Shown piece by piece: positions 8,796 to 20,820 of a stretch of DNA of 64,000 nucleotides. The notes under the pieces were generated by a model. It was given only the letters and a program-made list of their open reading frames with translations, was not told where the DNA came from and searched no databases. Made by a program: the position numbers and the translations under genes. This DNA is from Sporosarcina oncorhynchi (lineage in GTDB: Bacteria > Bacillota > Bacilli > Bacillales_A > Planococcaceae). The stretch spans positions 1,422,001-1,486,000 of the forward strand of contig NZ_CP129118.1 in the NCBI RefSeq assembly GCF_033304615.1, in the 5' to 3' direction. Each line of letters starts with the position of its first letter. Position 1 is the stretch's first letter.

Positions 8796-9827
8796 ATGGA
8801 AAAATACGATTTTTACCGCACCGATCTGCTCGTTGAACACGAAGAGATGGTGAAACACAGGACTGAACAGGAAAAGAAGACGTTAGAAGAATCGGAGGGG
8901 ATATGGTTCGACGAAAAAAGAACAGGTCGTGTTATTGTGACCTCCGTCAAAATAGCTCCGGAGGGTGAAGAGAGAATTGGGAAAAAAAGAGGAACTTATT
9001 TGACGTTGACAGTTCCGACATTATCACCAACAGATTTAGAAGGTTTGGAAGAACTTTCAAAAGTGATGAAAAGCAAACTGTTGGAGATGACATCCCACGT
9101 AAAGAATTTAAAAGGCGGTAAGATTCTTCTAATTGGTCTAGGTAACCGCGAAGTGACACCCGATGCGATTGGACCACTGACGATGGATCGCCTGAAGGAA
9201 GTCGTCCCGCATTATTATTCAGACGAAGGGAGCCGGTTATTCGTCTATGCGCCAGGTGTGACTATTCAAACAGGTCTTGAAACCGCTCATTTCGTCCAGG
9301 CGATGACGAAAGAAATTAAACCTGATTTATTGATTGTTGTAGATGCTCTTGCTGCGAGAGACAGTTCCAGGCTTTGTAAAACAATTCAAATGACCGACAC
9401 AGGAATACACCCGGGATCTGGTGTTGGAAACAGCCGTAAAGAGGTTTCCGAAGAGACGCTTGGGGTTCCTGTTATTGCAATCGGCATTCCGACTGTCGTG
9501 GACGGCCCTGTGCTGATTGCGGACGCCATCAACACGTTATTTAGTTATATTGGATCGAAAATTAAAGAAGAGAGCCATCCCTCATCAAGACTTTCCGTCA
9601 CGCCGTGGTTACGGTCGGATGATAAGGAAACAGATCCGGCCCACCTTATACCGATATTTGGAGATTGGGCTTCTTGGCCGCATGAGGAGCGTGTTCAATT
9701 ATTTGAAGAAGTACTTGCAAACCATGAACTTAATACGTTCATTTCACCTAAAGAAATCGATTCATGGGTCTATCAATATGCGGATGTGTTATCGCGTACA
9801 TTAACCGAGTGGATCGAAGAGATTTAA
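8796..9827 (+). CDS. gpr: Germination protease GPR
   Basis: Aspartic-type endopeptidase that degrades small acid-soluble spore proteins during germination. It is made as an inactive precursor that loses a short N-terminal segment. The protein is 343 residues. Family motifs are LIGLGNREVTPDAIGP (about residues 112-127), VDALAARD and HPGSGVGNSRKE. The ATG at 8796 has AGAGGTGA just upstream. Its presence shows that the organism forms endospores. Forespore (SigG) transcription is known for the family. I could not identify a convincing SigG promoter here. Confidence 0.95.
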   Translation: MEKYDFYRTDLLVEHEEMVKHRTEQEKKTLEESEGIWFDEKRTGRVIVTSVKIAPEGEERIGKKRGTYLTLTVPTLSPTDLEGLEELSKVMKSKLLEMTSHVKNLKGGKILLIGLGNREVTPDAIGPLTMDRLKEVVPHYYSDEGSRLFVYAPGVTIQTGLETAHFVQAMTKEIKPDLLIVVDALAARDSSRLCKTIQMTDTGIHPGSGVGNSRKEVSEETLGVPVIAIGIPTVVDGPVLIADAINTLFSYIGSKIKEESHPSSRLSVTPWLRSDDKETDPAHLIPIFGDWASWPHEERVQLFEEVLANHELNTFISPKEIDSWVYQYADVLSRTLTEWIEEI

Positions 9828-9880
9828 TGAGTCATGGACCCGGTTCTTCAAACATATAGTTGAAGACGGGGGGATGCTGC

Positions 9881-10708
9881 TTGAAAAAAAACTTGCAAAT
9901 ATGGTCTGTAGTTATACTCGTTCTTTTCCTTTTCCCGGTTATTATTCAATTCATACCGGAAGAATCCAAAATCTCCAATTCGAAAATCATCAAAGAGAAT
10001 GCGCTCATTGTCTACGCCTCGAATATTGTGGAGGAAGACATACCGGAAGAGGAAGTGGAACCAGAATTGGAAATCCAAACCGAACCGGAACAGAAAATCG
10101 GAAGCCTGCTGCTATACTTCACCCATTCGACAGAAGCCTATCAACCGATCACGAAGAGTGTAGACGGTAAGATAGCAGTTTCTAATCATCAAACCGAAAA
10201 TGTTATGAAGATGGGTGACAAATTAAAGGCACAACTTGACATGTACGGCGTGGAGACCGATACACTAAAAAAAGCCGTTCCTTATGTTCGTGCTTATCGC
10301 GATATGAGACCGTATGTGAAAAAGAGGATTTCTGAAAAGGACTATGATCTGATTATTGATGTCCACCGTGATTCCGTAGGCCCTGATAAAACGACAATCG
10401 TACATGGATCCGAACGGTACGCGAAAGTGGCATTTGTAGTAGGAACCGATAATCCCAACTATAAAAAGAACGAAGCTATGACAAACCGGCTGAAAACGGA
10501 AATGGAAAAGCGAATACCGGGTATTACAAGAAATGTTATTCCTAAAGGTGGAGCAGGCGTGGATGGTAAGTACAATCAAGACCTTCACCCAAATATAATT
10601 CTTCTGGAATTAGGCGGTATCGGCAATACGGAAGATGAACTGAATCGGACTATCGCCGTCATCGCTGAATCGGTAAAAGAAATGTTAGAACAAATGAAAG
10701 AGAAGTGA
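9881..10708 (+). CDS. spoIIP: Stage II sporulation protein P, short form
   Basis: Cell wall amidase/endopeptidase of the engulfment machinery, working with SpoIID and SpoIIM. An N-terminal membrane anchor (about residues 5-23) precedes the catalytic domain. Conserved blocks are LLLYFTHSTEAY, IIDVHRDSVGP, VAFVVGTDNPNY and YNQDLHPNIILLELGG, which carry the metal-binding His and Glu residues. At 275 residues it is shorter than the B. subtilis protein (about 400) because the linker after the anchor is short. The start is TTG 9881, with GGGGG at 9868-9873. Confidence 0.92.
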   Translation: MKKNLQIWSVVILVLFLFPVIIQFIPEESKISNSKIIKENALIVYASNIVEEDIPEEEVEPELEIQTEPEQKIGSLLLYFTHSTEAYQPITKSVDGKIAVSNHQTENVMKMGDKLKAQLDMYGVETDTLKKAVPYVRAYRDMRPYVKKRISEKDYDLIIDVHRDSVGPDKTTIVHGSERYAKVAFVVGTDNPNYKKNEAMTNRLKTEMEKRIPGITRNVIPKGGAGVDGKYNQDLHPNIILLELGGIGNTEDELNRTIAVIAESVKEMLEQMKEK

Positions 10709-10717
10709 TACGGACAG

Positions 10718-10749
10718 AGCTTTGCGGATTACATATCGCAAAGCTTTTT
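10718..10749 (+). terminator. Terminator after spoIIP
   Basis: Perfect stem AGCTTTGCG (10718-10726) with CGCAAAGCT (10737-10745), then five T. Confidence 0.85.
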
Positions 10750-10865
10750 CCCATGAGTCCAATCTTTATCATTCTGCCTTCATCTGTTAGACTTAATAAG
10801 GTAATATGAGTAAAATAGGCGATTTTATCGAAAAACAAGAAAATGTAACATGTTTATCAGTTGTT

Positions 10866-10874
10866 TGCTATAAT
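10866..10874 (+). promoter_or_regulatory. Extended -10 promoter of lepA
   Basis: TGCTATAAT is a perfect TGn-extended -10 box, 32 bases before the lepA ATG. No good -35 is seen, which is common for extended -10 promoters. Confidence 0.55.
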
Positions 10875-10905
10875 GCAAATAGCTTATATAGGAGTGAACT
10901 TACAG

Positions 10906-12729
10906 ATGAATCATGAAGAAAGAATGGCACGCCAAAAAAACATAAGAAACTTCTCAATTATTGCCCATATCGACCACGGTAAATCGACGCTGGCCGATCG
11001 CTTATTGGAGAAGACCGAAACAGTTACATCACGTGATTTGAAATCACAGACATTGGATTCGATGGATATTGAACGTGAACGCGGAATCACCATCAAGTTG
11101 AACGCAGTGCAATTGAAGTACAAAGCAAAGAATGGTGAAGATTATACATTCCATCTCATCGACACGCCAGGGCACGTCGACTTCACCTATGAAGTTTCAC
11201 GTAGTCTTGCTGCATGTGAAGGGGCAATCCTTGTAGTGGATGCTGCACAAGGTATCGAAGCTCAGACACTGGCTAACGTCTATTTGGCGCTGGATAATGA
11301 TCTTGAAATCCTTCCTGTTATTAATAAAATTGACTTACCTGCAGCTGACCCGGATAAAGTGAAGCAAGAGATTGAGGACGTCATCGGCCTTGATGCGTCT
11401 GAAGCTGTTCATGCTTCTGCGAAAGCCGGAATCGGCATCGAGGAAATCCTAGAACAAATTGTCGAGAAAGTGCCGGCACCAACGGGAGATCCGCAAGCAC
11501 CGCTTAAAGCGCTAATTTTTGACTCCCATTACGATCAGTACAAAGGTGTCATCGTCAATATCCGTATCGTTGAAGGGACAGTTAAACCTGGAGACAAAAT
11601 TCGGATGATGGCAACAGGCAAAGAGTTCGAAGTGCTTGAAACAGGCGTATTTACACCGACGATTTCCTTAAGGGACGAACTGTCCGTTGGAGACGTAGGG
11701 TTTTTATCCGCGGCGATTAAAAATGTTGGGGATACAAGAGTCGGGGATACGATAACAACTGTAAAAAATTCTGCGGATGCGCCGTTGCCTGGTTATCGTC
11801 GTATGAATCCAATGGTGTTCTGCGGTTTGTATCCAATTGATTCATCCCGATATGTTGATTTGAGAGAAGCACTTGAAAAATTGGAGTTAAATGACTCAGC
11901 TCTTGAGTATGAGGCGGAAACTTCTCAGGCATTAGGATTCGGATACCGTTGTGGGTTCCTAGGACTTCTACATATGGAGATCATTCAGGAACGGATTGAA
12001 CGGGAATTTAAAATCGATTTAATTACAACAGCGCCAAGTGTAATTTACAATGTTGTATTGACAGATGGCACGCAGTTAAAAGTGGACAATCCTTCTATGA
12101 TGCCTGATGCACAGAAAATCGATCATGTTGAAGAACCTTATGTCAAAGCATCAATCATGGTGCCGAATGATTATGTCGGTTCCGTGATGGAATTGTGCCA
12201 GCAGAAACGCGGAAATTTTATGACGATGGATTATCTTGACTCGTCTCGTGTCAACATCATCTATGAACTTCCCCTTGCTGAAATCGTTTATGACTTCTTC
12301 GATCAATTGAAATCAAGCACAAAAGGGTACGCATCGCTTGACTATGAATTGATTGGTTACAAAGAATCGAAACTTGTGAAGATGGATATCCTTTTGAATA
12401 GTGAAAACGTTGATGCGTTGAGCTTCATCGTCCACCGTGATTTCAGCTATGAACGCGGCAAGGCAATTGTTGAGAAATTACGTAAGCTCATTCCGCGCCA
12501 GCAGTTCGAAGTGCCGGTACAAGCTGCAATCGGACAGAAGATCGTTGCCCGTTCAACCATTAAGTCGATAGGTAAAAACGTTCTTGCGAAATGTTATGGT
12601 GGAGATATCTCACGTAAACGTAAATTGTTGGACAAGCAAAAAGAAGGTAAGAAACGCATGAAGCAAGTCGGCTCTGTTGAAGTGCCACAGGAAGCGTTCA
12701 TGGCTGTCCTGAAAATGGACGAGGAATAA
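10906..12729 (+). CDS. lepA: Elongation factor 4 (LepA)
   Basis: Translational GTPase that acts on stalled or mistranslocated ribosomes. The G domain motifs are [16 protein letters not shown] and NKIDLP, followed by the EF-G-like domains and the LepA-specific C-terminus. Length is 607 residues, normal. The start ATG 10906 has GGAGTGA at 10891-10897. An earlier in-frame start at 10861 lies on top of the promoter and is rejected. spoIIP, lepA and hemW in this order is standard. Confidence 0.97.
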   Translation: MNHEERMARQKNIRNFSIIAHIDHGKSTLADRLLEKTETVTSRDLKSQTLDSMDIERERGITIKLNAVQLKYKAKNGEDYTFHLIDTPGHVDFTYEVSRSLAACEGAILVVDAAQGIEAQTLANVYLALDNDLEILPVINKIDLPAADPDKVKQEIEDVIGLDASEAVHASAKAGIGIEEILEQIVEKVPAPTGDPQAPLKALIFDSHYDQYKGVIVNIRIVEGTVKPGDKIRMMATGKEFEVLETGVFTPTISLRDELSVGDVGFLSAAIKNVGDTRVGDTITTVKNSADAPLPGYRRMNPMVFCGLYPIDSSRYVDLREALEKLELNDSALEYEAETSQALGFGYRCGFLGLLHMEIIQERIEREFKIDLITTAPSVIYNVVLTDGTQLKVDNPSMMPDAQKIDHVEEPYVKASIMVPNDYVGSVMELCQQKRGNFMTMDYLDSSRVNIIYELPLAEIVYDFFDQLKSSTKGYASLDYELIGYKESKLVKMDILLNSENVDALSFIVHRDFSYERGKAIVEKLRKLIPRQQFEVPVQAAIGQKIVARSTIKSIGKNVLAKCYGGDISRKRKLLDKQKEGKKRMKQVGSVEVPQEAFMAVLKMDEE

Positions 12730-12746
12730 TAGCCATACAGGAAATT

Positions 12747-12772
12747 GGGTTCCTTTTGGGGACCCTTTTTTC
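12747..12772 (+). terminator. Terminator after lepA
   Basis: Stem GGGTTCC (12747-12753) with GGGACCC (12759-12765) around a short TTTTG loop, then a T-run. Confidence 0.75.
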
Positions 12773-12890
12773 TTTGTTCACTTGTCAATCGTTTGTGCAG
12801 TAGGAACGGATGCGGTAAACTGTTTTGTTGTACTGTCATTATTAAACGCGCAGCACAATAGTTGCTGTTTTGAAAGGAGAGAAACACCAA

Positions 12891-14024
12891 ATGCGAGGGT
12901 TGTATATTCATATTCCTTTCTGCCATCAGATTTGTCATTATTGTGATTTTAATAAAGTGTTTTTCAAAAACCAACCTGTCGATGAGTATATCGAATCGAT
13001 TGGGAAAGAACTTTCCATAATGGTCGCTGAAGGCCATTCATTCATAGATGTCGAAACCGTGTTTTTTGGCGGCGGGACACCGACTTCCTTATCAGAAAAA
13101 CAGTTAGATCGACTTTTGGAAATCGTGCATCAGTATGTGGATGTTAAATCCCTGCGCGAGTTTTCTACAGAAGCGAATCCGGATGAATTGACGGACGGTA
13201 AACTATCCGTGCTGAAAAATGGGCAAGTGAACCGGTTGAGCATAGGGGTCCAATCGTTCGATGAACAGTTATTGAAAAGGATTGGAAGGACACATGGCGC
13301 AAACGATCCATTGAAAGTCATCCAGTCCGCACGCAGCATCGGATTTGAAAATATAAGCATCGATCTAATTTATGCACTTCCAGATCAAACGATTCAACAA
13401 TGGGAGGATACGATTGATATCGCGTTAGAACTCGATCTGCCTCATTACTCGGGCTATTCTTTGATTGTAGAACCGAAAACGGTCTTTTATAATCTCATGA
13501 ACAAAGGGAAGCTTCCTTTGCCGGGCGAAGATGCAGAAACAGAAATGTTTTCCATGTTAATGCAACGAATGGAGCAAGCTGGAAAAAGTCAGTATGAAAT
13601 TAGTAACTTCGCTGTACCTGGTCACCAATCGATTCATAACCTGATTTATTGGGATAATGATGAGTATGCGGGTGTAGGTGCGGGGGCGCATGGATTTCTG
13701 AAGGGTCAGCGGTATGCGAATATTGGTCCACTTAAGAAGTATATGGAGAAAACAGATATAGGTAGCCGCCCAATTATGGAAAGTCATGAAGTAACTCCTG
13801 TCGAAGCGATGGAAGAAGAGATGTTTTTAGGGTTGCGGAAAATGGAAGGTGTTTCATTTGATGCTTTCCATTCAAAATTCGGGGTCCACATGGTTGAAAT
13901 CTATGATGATGCGTTGAAAGAATTGAGTGGTAAAGGACTAATCGAACTGTCAGAAGACCGTATTAAGCTTACCCGAAAAGGGATTTTCCGTGGCAACGAA
14001 GTGTTCCAGCAATTCCTGAAATGA
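12891..14024 (+). CDS. hemW: HemW, radical SAM heme chaperone-like protein
   Basis: Radical SAM protein formerly annotated as an oxygen-independent coproporphyrinogen oxidase. HemW proteins bind heme and deliver it, and lack the true HemN activity. The 4Fe-4S motif is FCHQICHYCDF (CxxxCxxC, about residues 12-19), followed by FFGGGTPTSL. The protein is 377 residues, the short HemW form. ATG 12891 follows AAAGGAGAG. It lies just upstream of the hrcA promoter. Confidence 0.92.
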   Translation: MRGLYIHIPFCHQICHYCDFNKVFFKNQPVDEYIESIGKELSIMVAEGHSFIDVETVFFGGGTPTSLSEKQLDRLLEIVHQYVDVKSLREFSTEANPDELTDGKLSVLKNGQVNRLSIGVQSFDEQLLKRIGRTHGANDPLKVIQSARSIGFENISIDLIYALPDQTIQQWEDTIDIALELDLPHYSGYSLIVEPKTVFYNLMNKGKLPLPGEDAETEMFSMLMQRMEQAGKSQYEISNFAVPGHQSIHNLIYWDNDEYAGVGAGAHGFLKGQRYANIGPLKKYMEKTDIGSRPIMESHEVTPVEAMEEEMFLGLRKMEGVSFDAFHSKFGVHMVEIYDDALKELSGKGLIELSEDRIKLTRKGIFRGNEVFQQFLK

Positions 14025-14039
14025 TTCAGAGTTAAATCG

Positions 14040-14068
14040 TTGACAGGTCCATTCCAATTTGATAAATT
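14040..14068 (+). promoter_or_regulatory. SigA promoter of the hrcA-dnaK operon
   Basis: A perfect -35 TTGACA (14040-14045) is followed after 17 bases by TAAATT (14063-14068). The CIRCE operator begins ten bases later, so HrcA bound there would cover the transcription start. Confidence 0.7.
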
Positions 14069-14078
14069 ATGAGTAGTA

Positions 14079-14105
14079 TTAGCACTCGCTTAATAAGAGT
14101 GCTAA
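14079..14105 (+). promoter_or_regulatory. CIRCE operator (HrcA binding site)
   Basis: TTAGCACTC (14079-14087), nine-base spacer, GAGTGCTAA (14097-14105). This is an exact match to the CIRCE inverted repeat. HrcA binds it to repress the operon and releases it on heat shock when GroEL is occupied. Confidence 0.98.
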
Positions 14106-14119
14106 CAGGAGTGATGATT

Positions 14120-15175
14120 ATGTTGACAAACAGACAATTGCTTATATTGCAACTGACGGTTAACGATTTCATCGAATCCGCTCAACCTGTCGGCTCTAGG
14201 CAGTTATCTAAAAAACCGGAAGCACCTTTCAGTCCAGCTACGATCAGAAATGACATGGCTGACTTGGAGGACTTGGGCTATTTGGAAAAAACCCATACCT
14301 CTTCAGGTAGGGTGCCGTCCGAAAAGGGATATCGCTTCTATGTCGATCATCTATTGACGCCGGAGAAGCTTACATTGGAAGATAGTGTTCAATTACGTTC
14401 CATTTTTCAAAACCGCGTTGTAGAGACGGAGGAATTGATACGCAATTCCGCAAAGATCATTTCCGAATTGACCAACTACACGTCTGTCCTGTTGGGGCCG
14501 GATATGTCGATGCATTCTGTGAAACGGTTTTCCATTGTGCCTTTGGATTCAACAAAGGCTGTTGCGATTATCGTCACCGATAACGGACATGTTGAAAATC
14601 GAGTATTTGATGTTCCGCAAGGTATGATGGCCTCGGATATTGAAAAAATGGTCAATATTTTGAATGACCGGCTTGTAGGAACTCCTTTGAATTTTCTTCA
14701 ACACAAGCTAGCTCACGAAGCAAAAACGGTTTTCGAGCAGCATGCGCATCATGCGGGTGATCTGTTTGCATCGTTCCAACAGGCTATGACGATCAAACCC
14801 GAAGAACGACTGTATTTCGGCGGTAAAATGAATATGATGAAACAACCGGAATTCAATGATTTCCAAAAAATGAAAATGTTTTTTGAAATGATGGAAAACG
14901 ATGTGCCGGCGATGACCTTCTTTCAAGATGATACAAAAGGAATTCATGTACGAATCGGTTCTGAAAACAAGCACAATGCGATGGAGGATTACAGCATCAT
15001 CACCGCAAATTATGCGGCGGGCGAACATGTTGCGGGATCTATCGCAATCATCGGACCGAAAAGGATGGATTACGGCCGGGTCATCACGATGCTTGATATT
15101 TTAAGCGAAGACTTATCAAACGCGTTAGGAAAATTGACGATCGGTAGCGTTGGAGTGGACAGGAGGAAAGAGTAA
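14120..15175 (+). CDS. hrcA: Heat-inducible transcription repressor HrcA
   Basis: Winged-helix repressor of class I heat-shock genes, 351 residues. The N-terminus MLTNRQLLILQLTVNDFIES and the SPATIRNDMADLEDLGYL helix-turn-helix are typical. ATG 14120 is eight bases from the GGAG at 14108-14111. ATG 14114 is too close to it, and ATG 14069 would place the CIRCE inside the coding region. It is autoregulated through that CIRCE. The stop shares a base with the grpE ATG. Confidence 0.97.
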   Translation: MLTNRQLLILQLTVNDFIESAQPVGSRQLSKKPEAPFSPATIRNDMADLEDLGYLEKTHTSSGRVPSEKGYRFYVDHLLTPEKLTLEDSVQLRSIFQNRVVETEELIRNSAKIISELTNYTSVLLGPDMSMHSVKRFSIVPLDSTKAVAIIVTDNGHVENRVFDVPQGMMASDIEKMVNILNDRLVGTPLNFLQHKLAHEAKTVFEQHAHHAGDLFASFQQAMTIKPEERLYFGGKMNMMKQPEFNDFQKMKMFFEMMENDVPAMTFFQDDTKGIHVRIGSENKHNAMEDYSIITANYAAGEHVAGSIAIIGPKRMDYGRVITMLDILSEDLSNALGKLTIGSVGVDRRKE

Positions 15176-15792
15176 TGGCTAATAATAGCGATAAAATGGA
15201 AAATGATACAGTAGATACTGAAAAAGATGTAGTTGAAATGAATGATGAGGGTTTGGCAGAACAAGCTGAGTCAGATGAACTTGCAAATGATTCAATGAAT
15301 CAAGAAATGTCTAAAGAACCTTCTGAAGAAACAGATCCGAAAGATCAAAAAATTGCAGAATTGGAATCCGCATTGGAAGAAGAGGAGAACAAGATGCTCC
15401 GCATACTTGCCGATTTTGAGAATTCCAAGAGAAGAGCAACGCTTGACAAGGAAGCAATGAACAAATATAAAGCGCAAAGTATCTTGACTGGGCTGCTACC
15501 AGTTCTCGATAATTTCGAACGTGCACTTGCTGTAGAAGCGAAAGCGGATGAAGCGAAGTCACTTATGACTGGTATGGATATGATTTATCGTAATTTGCTG
15601 GAGTCGTTGAAGGCCGAGGGGCTTGTCGAAATTGATTGTGTGGACAAGGAGTTCGACCCTAACTTCCATCAAGCTGTTATGACAGAAAAGGATCCTGACA
15701 AGGAATCTAACATAGTGCTTCAAGAGCTTCAAAAAGGGTATATGTTAAAAGATCGTGTCCTGCGACCATCAATGGTCAAAGTGAACGAATAA
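15175..15792 (+). CDS. grpE: Nucleotide exchange factor GrpE
   Basis: Exchanges ADP for ATP on DnaK. The 205-residue protein has a long acidic, disordered N-terminus (about residues 1-55), a coiled-coil helix, and the conserved domain with LLPVLDNFERAL, MTGMDMIYRNLLESL and the C-terminal beta wing ending KDRVLRPSMVKV. Its start overlaps the hrcA stop (TAATG), so the two are coupled. Confidence 0.96.
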   Translation: MANNSDKMENDTVDTEKDVVEMNDEGLAEQAESDELANDSMNQEMSKEPSEETDPKDQKIAELESALEEEENKMLRILADFENSKRRATLDKEAMNKYKAQSILTGLLPVLDNFERALAVEAKADEAKSLMTGMDMIYRNLLESLKAEGLVEIDCVDKEFDPNFHQAVMTEKDPDKESNIVLQELQKGYMLKDRVLRPSMVKVNE

Positions 15793-15828
15793 TCGTTGTA
15801 AAACGTTCGTTAATAATCTATGGAATGA

Positions 15829-17691
<1,863 letters not shown>

Positions 17692-17710
17692 TTTAACAAA
17701 CGATTGACGG

Positions 17711-17748
17711 AAAAGTCAAAGTCCGATATTCCGGCTTTGACTTTTTCT
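17711..17748 (+). terminator. Terminator-like hairpin between dnaK and dnaJ
   Basis: Perfect stem AAAAGTCAAAG (17711-17721) with CTTTGACTTTT (17735-17745), T-rich end. It may end part of the dnaK transcripts or stabilise them. Confidence 0.75.
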
Positions 17749-17868
17749 TGTGTTATGAACCGGAGGGAAGAGAACGAATGAAAATCCTTTTTGTCTCTTC
17801 ATTCCTAGCATGTTACAATGAGTCGAACCTTCAATCCCGTGTGGATTGTAAGTAGAACCGATCTAACC

Positions 17869-17926
17869 GGGCAGTTGATTCCTAAGTAAAATCTAATGAA
17901 CAATTAGAAACGGGAATTGGCTGCTC
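17869..17926 (+). other. Long wobble-paired RNA hairpin upstream of dnaJ
   Basis: GGGCAGTTGATTCC (17869-17882) can pair along all 14 bases with GGAATTGGCTGCTC (17913-17926) if G-U pairs are allowed. There is no T-run after it, so it is not a terminator. It may be a processing or leader structure for the dnaJ part of the operon. This is pairing by eye only. Confidence 0.4.
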
Positions 17927-17972
17927 ATTCATATGAATAAGTATTAGTCAATGATCCAGGGAGAGTGGAATG

Positions 17973-19100
17973 ATGAGTAAACGTGATTATTACGAAGCGC
18001 TTGGCGTACCTAAGACGGCAAGCAAAGAGGAAATTAGAAAAGCATACCGTAAACTTTCAAAGCAATTTCACCCAGACTTGAACAAAGAAGCAGGTGCAGA
18101 AGATAAATTCAAAGAAATTACTGAAGCGTTCGAAGTGTTGAATGACGAGAACAAACGTGCGCAATACGACCAATATGGCCATGCGGATCCTAACCAAGGG
18201 TTCGGCGGGTTTGGTGGTGGCGGTTCTGCGGATGGTTTCGGATTCGAAGATATTTTCAGTACGTTCTTTGGTGGAGGCGGTGGAAGACGCCGTGATCCAA
18301 ATGCGCCAAGAAAAGGCGATGACCTCCAATATACGATGACCATCGATTTCATGGAGGCTGTATTTGGGAAAGAAACTGAAATTGAAGTTCCGCGCGAGGA
18401 AGAATGCGATACATGTGATGGTTCAGGTGCCAAAAAAGGTACTCCTGTCAATACGTGTACGAATTGCGGTGGTTCAGGTCAGATTTCAGTAACACAAAAT
18501 ACGCCACTCGGACAAATGGTTAATCGACGGACATGTCCACAATGTCAAGGAACAGGTAAAATCATTCCTGAGAAATGTTCAACATGCCACGGAGCAGGTA
18601 GAGTTACGAAACGCAAGAAGATTAAAGTAACAATTCCGGCAGGTGTTGACAATGGGCAGCAGTTGCGTGTGAATGGACAGGGTGAGGCAGGAGTTAACGG
18701 CGGTCCTTCGGGAGATTTGTACATCGTATTCCGAGTAAAAGATCATGAACGGTTTATCCGTGAAGAAGACGATATCTATCTTGAGGTACCGATGACGTTC
18801 CCGCAGATGGCGCTTGGTGATGAACTAGAAGTTCCTACAGTTCATGGGAATGTTAAGTTGAAAATACCCGCAGGAACCCAAACGGGAACGAACTTCCGTT
18901 TACGCGGCAAAGGCATCAAAAATGTACACGGTCATGGAACAGGGGATCAGCATGTAATTGTAAAAGTGATTACTCCTAAGAAAATGACTGAAAAACAAAA
19001 AGAGCTGCTACGTGAGTTTGCGTCAATCGAAGGTAACTCTCCGGATGAGTACTCCAGCACTTTTTTTGATAAAATCAAGCGTACAATCAAAGGTGACTGA
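17973..19100 (+). CDS. dnaJ: Chaperone DnaJ (Hsp40)
   Basis: Co-chaperone that stimulates DnaK ATPase and delivers substrates. The J domain (residues 1-70) has the HPD motif in [11 protein letters not shown] Gly/Phe-rich linker follows, then four zinc repeats: [24 protein letters not shown] and CSTCHGAG. The protein is 375 residues. ATG 17973 lies nine bases from AGGGAG. ATG 17970 is adjacent and possible. Confidence 0.97.
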   Translation: MSKRDYYEALGVPKTASKEEIRKAYRKLSKQFHPDLNKEAGAEDKFKEITEAFEVLNDENKRAQYDQYGHADPNQGFGGFGGGGSADGFGFEDIFSTFFGGGGGRRRDPNAPRKGDDLQYTMTIDFMEAVFGKETEIEVPREEECDTCDGSGAKKGTPVNTCTNCGGSGQISVTQNTPLGQMVNRRTCPQCQGTGKIIPEKCSTCHGAGRVTKRKKIKVTIPAGVDNGQQLRVNGQGEAGVNGGPSGDLYIVFRVKDHERFIREEDDIYLEVPMTFPQMALGDELEVPTVHGNVKLKIPAGTQTGTNFRLRGKGIKNVHGHGTGDQHVIVKVITPKKMTEKQKELLREFASIEGNSPDEYSSTFFDKIKRTIKGD

Positions 19101-19115
19101 AAGGGATGAAAGCTG

Positions 19116-20060
19116 TTGAAATGGTCCGAAATCTCCATCCATACAACACATGAAGCGACTGAAGCGGTTGCAAATATTTTGCATGAAGCAGGTGCCAGCG
19201 GTGTCATCATTGAAGATTCCCATGAACCTGACAGAATCCATGAAGATAAATTCGGTGAAATCTACGAACTTAAGAAAGAAGATTTTCCTGAAGAAGGCGT
19301 CATCGTCAAAGCTTATTTACCGGTCAACAGTTTCCTTATAGAAACCGTAAAAGAAATCAGTGAATCTGTTGATAATCTTGTTGAATATGGGCTCGATGTA
19401 GGTATAAATCTTGTCAGTACGAACGAAGTTGATGAAGAGGACTGGGCAACGTCTTGGAAAAAGTATTATCATCCAGTCAAAATATCAGAAAGATTCACGA
19501 TTGTTCCCACTTGGGAAGACTATGAATTGGTCGATTCAGATGAATTGATTATTGAACTCGATCCGGGGATGGCTTTCGGTACAGGGACGCATCCAACGAC
19601 AGTCATGTGTCTTCAAGCGCTTGAAAAGTATGTGAAAAAAGGTGATTCAGTCATCGATGTTGGCACCGGTTCAGGGGTGTTGTCAATCGGAGCTGCGCTT
19701 CTTGGTGCAAAGACTGTTCATGCATTAGACCTCGATGAAGTCGCTGTTACTGCAGCGAAAGAGAATATTCAGTTGAATAAAGTCCAGGAGATCGTACAGG
19801 TTACGCATGGCAATCTGTTGGATTCGATTAAAGAACCGGCATCCGTTATTGTGGCAAACATTCTTGCTGAAGTGATTATGACATTTTCACAAGATGCCTA
19901 CGCGATTCTACCTGAAGGCGGCCTGTTCATAGTTTCCGGAATCATTGCCCAAAAACGGGATCTCGTGAAAGATGACCTTGTTTCAAAAGGATTTGAAATT
20001 ATCGAATCAGTTCTAATGGAAGATTGGGTTGCCATCATCGCTGCTAAAAGGAGCGTGTAA
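19116..20060 (+). CDS. prmA: Ribosomal protein L11 methyltransferase
   Basis: SAM-dependent enzyme that trimethylates ribosomal protein L11. The 314-residue protein has an N-terminal substrate-recognition domain and a methyltransferase domain with DPGMAFGTGTHPTT, VIDVGTGSGVLSIGAALLGA and VANILAEVI. It starts with TTG 19116 after AAGGGATGA. Its position after dnaJ and before rsmE is standard, and it is likely co-transcribed with dnaJ. Confidence 0.95.
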   Translation: MKWSEISIHTTHEATEAVANILHEAGASGVIIEDSHEPDRIHEDKFGEIYELKKEDFPEEGVIVKAYLPVNSFLIETVKEISESVDNLVEYGLDVGINLVSTNEVDEEDWATSWKKYYHPVKISERFTIVPTWEDYELVDSDELIIELDPGMAFGTGTHPTTVMCLQALEKYVKKGDSVIDVGTGSGVLSIGAALLGAKTVHALDLDEVAVTAAKENIQLNKVQEIVQVTHGNLLDSIKEPASVIVANILAEVIMTFSQDAYAILPEGGLFIVSGIIAQKRDLVKDDLVSKGFEIIESVLMEDWVAIIAAKRSV

Positions 20061-20063
20061 CTG

Positions 20064-20804
20064 TTGCAACGCTATTTCCTCGAGAATACATTCGATGAAG
20101 ATGATCGATCTGAAATTTGCGGTGAAGACGGTAAGCATATTGTCAGAGTAATGAGGATGTCCATTGGTGATCAGCTAATTGGCGTCGCTAATGAAGAAGC
20201 TCATATAGCAGAAATTATAAGCATTTTACCGGATGGAGTGGAAATTCGTAAAATCGAAGGTCCACTTCCTTCCAATGAAATGCCTGTGAAAGTTTCGATT
20301 GCATGTGGACTGCCAAAAGGGGATAAGCTTGATTTGATTGTCCAAAAAGGGACTGAATTAGGTATGACGGCGATCCTTCCATTTGAAGCAGAAAGGTCAA
20401 TTGTCAAATGGGATGAGAAAAAAGGCGGTAAAAAAGTTGATAGATTACGGAAAATTGCTAAGGAAGCGGCTGAGCAATGTCATCGCACAGTCGTTCCAAT
20501 GGTTGAAAATCCGAAATCGTTTAAACAATTGATACAAGCCTCCTCGTCGTTCGATGTGTGCCTATTCGCTGATGAAGAAGATGCAAAAAGTGAACTTCCT
20601 AATAAAATTGCAGATAGATTGAAAAACGTGTATGATAAACAGTCAGTATTAGTCGTTTTTGGGCCGGAAGGCGGTCTATCAAGGAAAGAGGCGGAAATGC
20701 TCATTTCCGCCAACTTTCTTCCTGTCTCACTGGGACCGCGTATCCTGAGAACGGAAACGGCCCCATTATATGTCTTGTCCGCAATGTCTTACGAATTTGA
20801 ATGA
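20064..20804 (+). CDS. rsmE: 16S rRNA m3U1498 methyltransferase
   Basis: SPOUT-fold enzyme that methylates U1498 of 16S rRNA. An N-terminal PUA-like domain (MQRYFLENTF onward) is followed by the knot domain with GLPKGDKLDLIVQKGTELG, KEAAEQCHRTVVP, FGPEGGLSRKEAEM and SLGPRILRTETAPLY, all family signatures. It is 246 residues. The start is TTG 20064, with AAAGGAG at 20047-20053, three bases after the prmA stop. Confidence 0.95.
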   Translation: MQRYFLENTFDEDDRSEICGEDGKHIVRVMRMSIGDQLIGVANEEAHIAEIISILPDGVEIRKIEGPLPSNEMPVKVSIACGLPKGDKLDLIVQKGTELGMTAILPFEAERSIVKWDEKKGGKKVDRLRKIAKEAAEQCHRTVVPMVENPKSFKQLIQASSSFDVCLFADEEDAKSELPNKIADRLKNVYDKQSVLVVFGPEGGLSRKEAEMLISANFLPVSLGPRILRTETAPLYVLSAMSYEFE

Positions 20805-20820
20805 AAGAGGTGAGCAGCTA

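Noticed and set aside
10861-10905. A longer LepA starting at 10861
   Set aside because: That ATG-like start overlaps the extended -10 promoter, and the extra residues are not seen in the family.
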